A stretch of DNA of 64,000 nt from Tenrec ecaudatus (Eukaryota; Chordata; Mammalia; Afrosoricida; Tenrecidae), in contig NC_134546.1 of the NCBI RefSeq assembly GCF_050624435.1, forward strand, positions 11,369,001 to 11,433,000, read 5' to 3'. Of this stretch, positions 59,938 through 64,000 are shown piece after piece (position 1 is the first letter of the stretch; the number at the start of each line of letters is the position of its first letter). The notes under the pieces are model-generated. The model saw only the letters and a program-made list of their open reading frames with translations, was not told the origin of the DNA and ran no database searches. The translations under genes were made by a program, and so were the position numbers.

Positions 59938-60723
59938 TGGGGGCGGGGACACCCCACCCTGTTAGTCCAGCGGCCGCACCTGGAAGACCGCCCTCACCTA
60001 CGTGAACCTCCCACCTGAGCTTTAGCCCACCAACCAGTATGTGGTTGGTTTGGCACTGGACTTCCTAGCGGGGCTGGTTACCCAGGACCAGGCCCCTCTG
60101 TGACATTGGACTTGACCCAGGCCCAGCTGCAACTGTGTTTCACAAGGAATCTGTCGGAAATACCCCCTACAGCCGCCAGACTCCCAGAAACAATGAACTC
60201 ATGAGGAGCTGGTGGGACTAGCTGGGGGAAAACACAGGTGTGTTCTTCTTTGTCCCGGGTCGGCTCTGCACCTGCATGGCGGGCAAGCTGGGCAGATCTT
60301 GGGGTTCCCCGTCACCTCTTGTATGGTAGTAATAGGAAAAACTCCCAAATTCTTAACCTTGGCTGGACTTTACTGAGCGGGCACTGGATGTGCATGGGAA
60401 GTGGGCTGTAGCCAGGTGGGGTTGGGTGCAGGGCTGCTGTCCAGATGGGGGTAGGAGGTGTGGGGTGCAGGCCATTGGTGCAAGCTCACCAATGCTTACA
60501 CCAAGAGCTTACGCAGTGTAAGCGCTGGGGCCCCAGAGGGCAGGGAATGCAGGCCAGCCCTGAGCCTCTGACAACGCTGGAGTTTCACCCAGTCACCTCT
60601 GATTTGGTGTCTGGCCAGAGGGAGGCTTTTGTTTCTTGGTGAGTGGGGGTGGTGTGGGGTGCGGGTGGTCATCACACTCGACACCTTCATTGGCTTATGG
60701 GTGCATTCTCCATCCACCTAGCC

Positions 60724-60934
60724 CAGTGGTTCTCAGTCTTCCTGATGCCTTGACTCTCATACAGTTCCTCACGTGTGGTGACTCCCCCTCCCCTTCCCCC
60801 TCCCCCTTCCCCAACCATAAAATTCTGTTGCTACTTCATACCTGTCATTTTGCTACTGTTGTGAATTGGGCAACCCCTGGGAAAGGGTCGTTCGACCCCC
60901 AAAGGGGTCACAGCCCACAGGCTGAGAACCGCTG
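60724..60934 (+). mobile_element. SPIN-family non-autonomous hAT transposon
   Basis: A 211-bp element with terminal repeats CAGTGGTTCTCAG and CTGAGAACCGCTG and an 8-bp duplication ACCTAGCC (60716-60723) and ACCTAGAC (60935-60942), one mismatch. Internal blocks CCAACCATAAAATTCTGTTG, CTACTTCATACCTGTCATTT and GGGTCGTTCGACCCCCAAAG are the SPIN/URR1 signature. There is no transposase. SPIN entered several tetrapod lineages by horizontal transfer, including tenrecs (established). Confidence 0.92.
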
Positions 60935-61189
60935 ACCTAGACCTTCCTTAGAAGCCACACTGCAGCAACAAAAAACAAACACCCCATCTAATTGAGGTGG
61001 CGGATCCCCACCCCCCCGGACCCCTGGCCTCACCGATTTCCACGGAGCCTGCTCTCCCCTCCTGTCATTGTATCCACGTGGAAAACTCTTTAAGGGAAAC
61101 GGTCCGCCACTGGCCAGCAGACTTGGCTTTAATCTAGTTTGTGTGTTTTGGTTCTTCCCCAATCAAGAAGTCGGTGGGTTTGTGTGGCT

Positions 61190-61310
61190 GTTGGTGTGAC
61201 CCTCACTCAGCAAGTCCTGGGGCCTCACTCTCCCCCATTTGTAAAATGGGGCTCATGTCACCTGCCTCCGACCTACCTCACAGGGAGACGGTGGGGCACA
61301 CCGCCAGAGC
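61190..61310 (+). repeat. MIR SINE
   Basis: TGTGACCCTCACTCAGCAAG, CCCCATTTGTAAAATGGGGC is the MIR 3' half. Confidence 0.7.
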
Positions 61311-62400
61311 CCGTGCAGGTGGCCACCTCGCTGTGCGTCTCCAGTGCCAACACCCAGCTGCCTTCCTCCACGGGCCTCGTGCCCACGGCAGACGGCTTGT
61401 ATGAGCGGGACTCGGTCCTCCGTGCCCACGGGCACACTTCTTACTCCGCCAGCTCTGTAGCACCAAACGTAGCCCCTCCTGATGATCGAGTACGTACTTA
61501 ATGAGCTCGCCGCCTTCCTCTTTTCTGGGTGCCAGACCTTGCCGTGACTCCTCCCACGCTATAGGTACTGCTTCCTACTCCCCCCTCCCCTCCAGCCATG
61601 AAAGACCTGATGTTCCAGCCTCGTTCACCCCAAGCCACCCAGGCGTTACAGAAGAGCACCTCTAGTTGAGTGGGGGCCGCTGACTCTCAGTGTGAAAGAC
61701 AGAGGTCTGCCTCTGAGCAGAGCTGCTGGGGAGAAGCCCTGTCCCCTGGGACGAATGCCCAGCCCTCTGGAAACCCGCTAAGCCACTCCAGGCCCCGGGC
61801 ACGTATGCGGGCGCAGGGGTGGAGAGCGGTCTGGAATCGTTGGCTCTCAGCCTAGAGCTTGTTGGGAACACCCTTCCGTGTCCACGGTTTGGCTTTGTTC
61901 CCAAACAGCAAGTGAGCTTTTGGTGTCATTCAGCTTCAGGGGACCACCTCCCCACCTGAAGGGAGTTGTTGCCTCTTCAGGAGGGTTTGCGTGTGGAGAG
62001 AAGAGCCTAAATCTCCCTGAGGTGGGAATCCAGCTTCCTGGTTTCCCCAAGTTGAAAGGGTGACGGGGTCCAAGGGGGACAGAGCCTCACCCTTCCTGGA
62101 GCTTGGACAGTCGACCCCCTGCGCTCTCAGAGGCAAGAAGAGGCTCTCACTCCTCCCCTGCCCCCCACCCTGTTTGGGAGATCCACAGCCAAGAGAGAAG
62201 TCAGTGGGCTGGGAATCACCGGCCTGGGGAAACCCCATTTCTGGTTGTCTGAACACATCTCCCCAGCTAGTCTCCTAACATGCTATCAATGCTGCCCAAA
62301 CGCTGTTCATTTCTGCCTGCTTTGTATGTGTGACACCTGCCTTACAACATAGCACAGTCCTCCAAAAGAAAAAATACAGTGTTTCTACTGGGATCTGCAC

Positions 62401-62926
62401 AGCTCCTTTATTTTCTTTAACTCTTCAGAAGAGAGATTTACCGATGTAACTGTTGGATCTTCCAGCGGTGGCCTGAGATAACGGAATTTCTCCCCTTCTT
62501 TCAACACACCTGAGCCCCTGCAGCAGGTGGATATGCCAAGGTGGCCCAGGCTGCAGCTGGGCATCGCAGGTGCATCTCTGGCAGCCAGCTGGAGGCTAGG
62601 GAGCATTGCGTGGCCCATGGGCTCCTCAGGCAGCAGCAGGGCTCTTGCAAAATGTATGCCCTTTGCACACAGCTCCGTGAAGCCACCTCTGGTCATGACA
62701 ACTCAGGTCAGCAGGCTATAACTGAGCACTCACTGTCAGCTGAGAGCCAGGATGGAGCAAGAGAATGAATGCCTCAGGCCACACATGACTGGGGAAGTCC
62801 CTGAGGGGACAGCTGCCCATGCCTCTGCCCATGCCTCTACCCATCACTGCCACCACGCCCTGACCATTCCTAGAGGGAGCCCTGTTGGCATTGTTTCAGC
62901 ACAGTTAGGGGCCCTCAAGGCTTTTG
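62401..62926. other. Downstream flank, unassigned
   Basis: A minus-strand open frame (62385-62696) ends in a well-behaved stretch, GEKFRYLRPPLEDPTVTSVN and LSSEELKKIKELCRSQ, but I do not recognise it and see no good splice site or start. Not called as a gene. Confidence 0.3.
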
Positions 62927-63082
62927 TAAGGTGACCAGATTTTAACATTGGTAAAGTGGGACACCATTGATAAAACTCATATCCTGGTGAAATAGCCACA
63001 TGGCAGCCGAAAACCATATACTCTCGCTTGCCATGCGACGTGGGAAAAAAATGGTTAAAAATCAGGATGTCTGGTCACCTTA
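62927..63082. mobile_element. TAAGGTGACC MITE, copy 2
   Basis: A 156-bp element with ends TAAGGTGACCAGA and TCTGGTCACCTTA, sharing the first 40 bases and ATGGCAGCCGAAAACC with copy 1. It has an internal block (CCATTGATAAAACTCATATC) that copy 1 lacks and lacks a block that copy 1 has. Confidence 0.8.
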
Positions 63083-63544
63083 TTTTAGAGTCAAGGGACC
63101 CGGTACACTCACACCGAACCCTCGGATCCCAGACCCTGGGATCTCGGAAGAAAAGCCAGTTCTGACCCGAACATTCCCAGCTCTCACGTGCGGGGGAACC
63201 AGCTTTCGGTTCTGTGCATAGTATGCAGCGTTGGTGCAGATAGGCTGCTAGTGGCAGTTTGGCTCCTAGACTCCAAATTGCCTCCATTCACGTTTGTGGG
63301 GCGTGTGCGGAGGTTGGGATCAGTACTCGATGCCAGCTTTACAGGGTGGCCTAATCTAGGAGCAATTCCACACACACGGGTGCCCAGGTCAGGTCACGTG
63401 AACCCGCTCCGAGGAACACCTGTGACTGGCCCTGCCGTGTAGCTAACAGCAGGAGCTGTCTGCGCCCCAGGACAGCTCAGCCCTGCTTATTGTGTGCCCC
63501 TGGGCTCCATGTCTCAGTGGGCCCACTTTTTAAATGGGGTAAAT
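63083..63544. other. Downstream flank, unassigned
   Basis: No gene or repeat recognised. Confidence 0.35.
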
Positions 63545-63930
63545 CGTTGTTAGGTGCCATCTGATCGGCTCTAACTCCTAGTGACCCTCTATAGAGCAGA
63601 ACAAAACGTCACCCAGTCCTGTGCCACCCTCCACCCTCACAAAGGCCAAGTTTGAGCCCGATGTTGCTCAAACTTAGCTATGGGGTCAGTCCACCCCACA
63701 GGGGGTCTTCCTCCTTTGTGCCGACCCCCACCAAGCGTGATATCCTCCAGATGTCTCTCCTAATGGGATTGCCAAAGCTCATAAGAGGAAGTCTGGCCCT
63801 CCTCACTTCTAAGGGACCTTCTAGAGCTACTTCCTCCAAGACCGCTGTCTGTTCTTCTGGTCAGGTTATGTCTGGTAAACATTACAGCGCTGGCAGCATC
63901 CAGCAGCTGGGAGACCCTTGGGGGAGGGGG
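63545..63930 (-). mobile_element. BovB-like RTE LINE 3' end
   Basis: TTGTTAGGTGCCATCTGATC tip, then CAAGCGTGATATCCTCCAGA and GCTCATAAGAGGAAGTCTGG. Truncated near the window edge. Confidence 0.8.
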
Positions 63931-64000
63931 AGTGGCTTTTGGCACATGGCTGAGTCCAGGACAAGCTCAGACTCTGACTCTCCTGCCCACGGATGACAAT

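Larger units (their letters stand above)
59938..62400 (+). other. SLC1A4: SLC1A4 3'UTR and flank (end not fixed)
   Basis: Follows the stop codon directly. SLC1A4 3'UTRs in other mammals are long (a couple of kb), so the transcript probably covers the SPIN element and a MIR. No canonical AATAAA or ATTAAA was found by eye from 59938 to 64000. The variant AATACA at 62373-62378, followed by TG-rich sequence, is a weak candidate polyadenylation signal. The stretches 59938-60715, 60943-61190 and 61311-62400 contain nothing else recognised. Confidence 0.55.

Overview
The window is nuclear DNA from a placental mammal, almost certainly an afrotherian and most likely a tenrec such as Echinops telfairi. 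Three kinds of evidence agree. Dozens of tRNA-derived AfroSINE copies are present on both strands (heads like GGAGCCCTGGTGG, tails like ATGAGTCGGAATCGACT). There are many fragments of a BovB-like RTE LINE of the afrotherian type. A 211-bp hAT element of the SPIN family, which within Afrotheria is known from tenrecs, still has its 8-bp target duplication. The species name is inference; the repeat families are read directly.

Only one protein-coding gene is supported: SLC1A4 (ASCT1, the Na+-dependent neutral amino acid exchanger), on the + strand. Eight coding exons were located at 33888-34399, 47190-47232, 49050-49112, 52605-52771, 55134-55367, 56841-57035, 57231-57365 and 59703-59937. All introns are GT-AG and the phases agree. 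The exons join to 1584 nt (527 codons plus stop). The gene starts in a CpG island with a CCAAT box, a GC box and a CARE-like ATF4 site, and its 3'UTR follows 59937.

Region by region: 1-33 kb is intergenic and dominated by repeats. It holds a 5S rRNA pseudogene, an HNRNPA1 processed pseudogene, AfroSINEs, RTE copies, tenrec-type L1 3' ends, several solo LTRs nested in RTE copies, and short DNA transposons. From 33.2 to 34.4 kb is the SLC1A4 promoter and exon 1. From 34.4 to 59.7 kb are the introns, with many AfroSINEs, an imperfect palindrome in intron 1, a 10-copy 43-44-bp minisatellite starting 27 bp after the exon 4 donor, and an L1 fragment containing a MITE in intron 4. From 59.9 to 64 kb are the 3'UTR and flank, with the SPIN element, MIR remnants, a second copy of the same MITE and an RTE 3' end.

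I found no undescribed gene system. The observations most worth following up are in the mobile DNA: an L1 lineage with a doubled 3' terminus, a short TA-flanked MITE family present twice, SPIN inside the likely SLC1A4 3'UTR, and insertion stacks that give relative ages. Repeat boundaries are by eye and usually good to about 5-20 bp, except where a target duplication fixes them.
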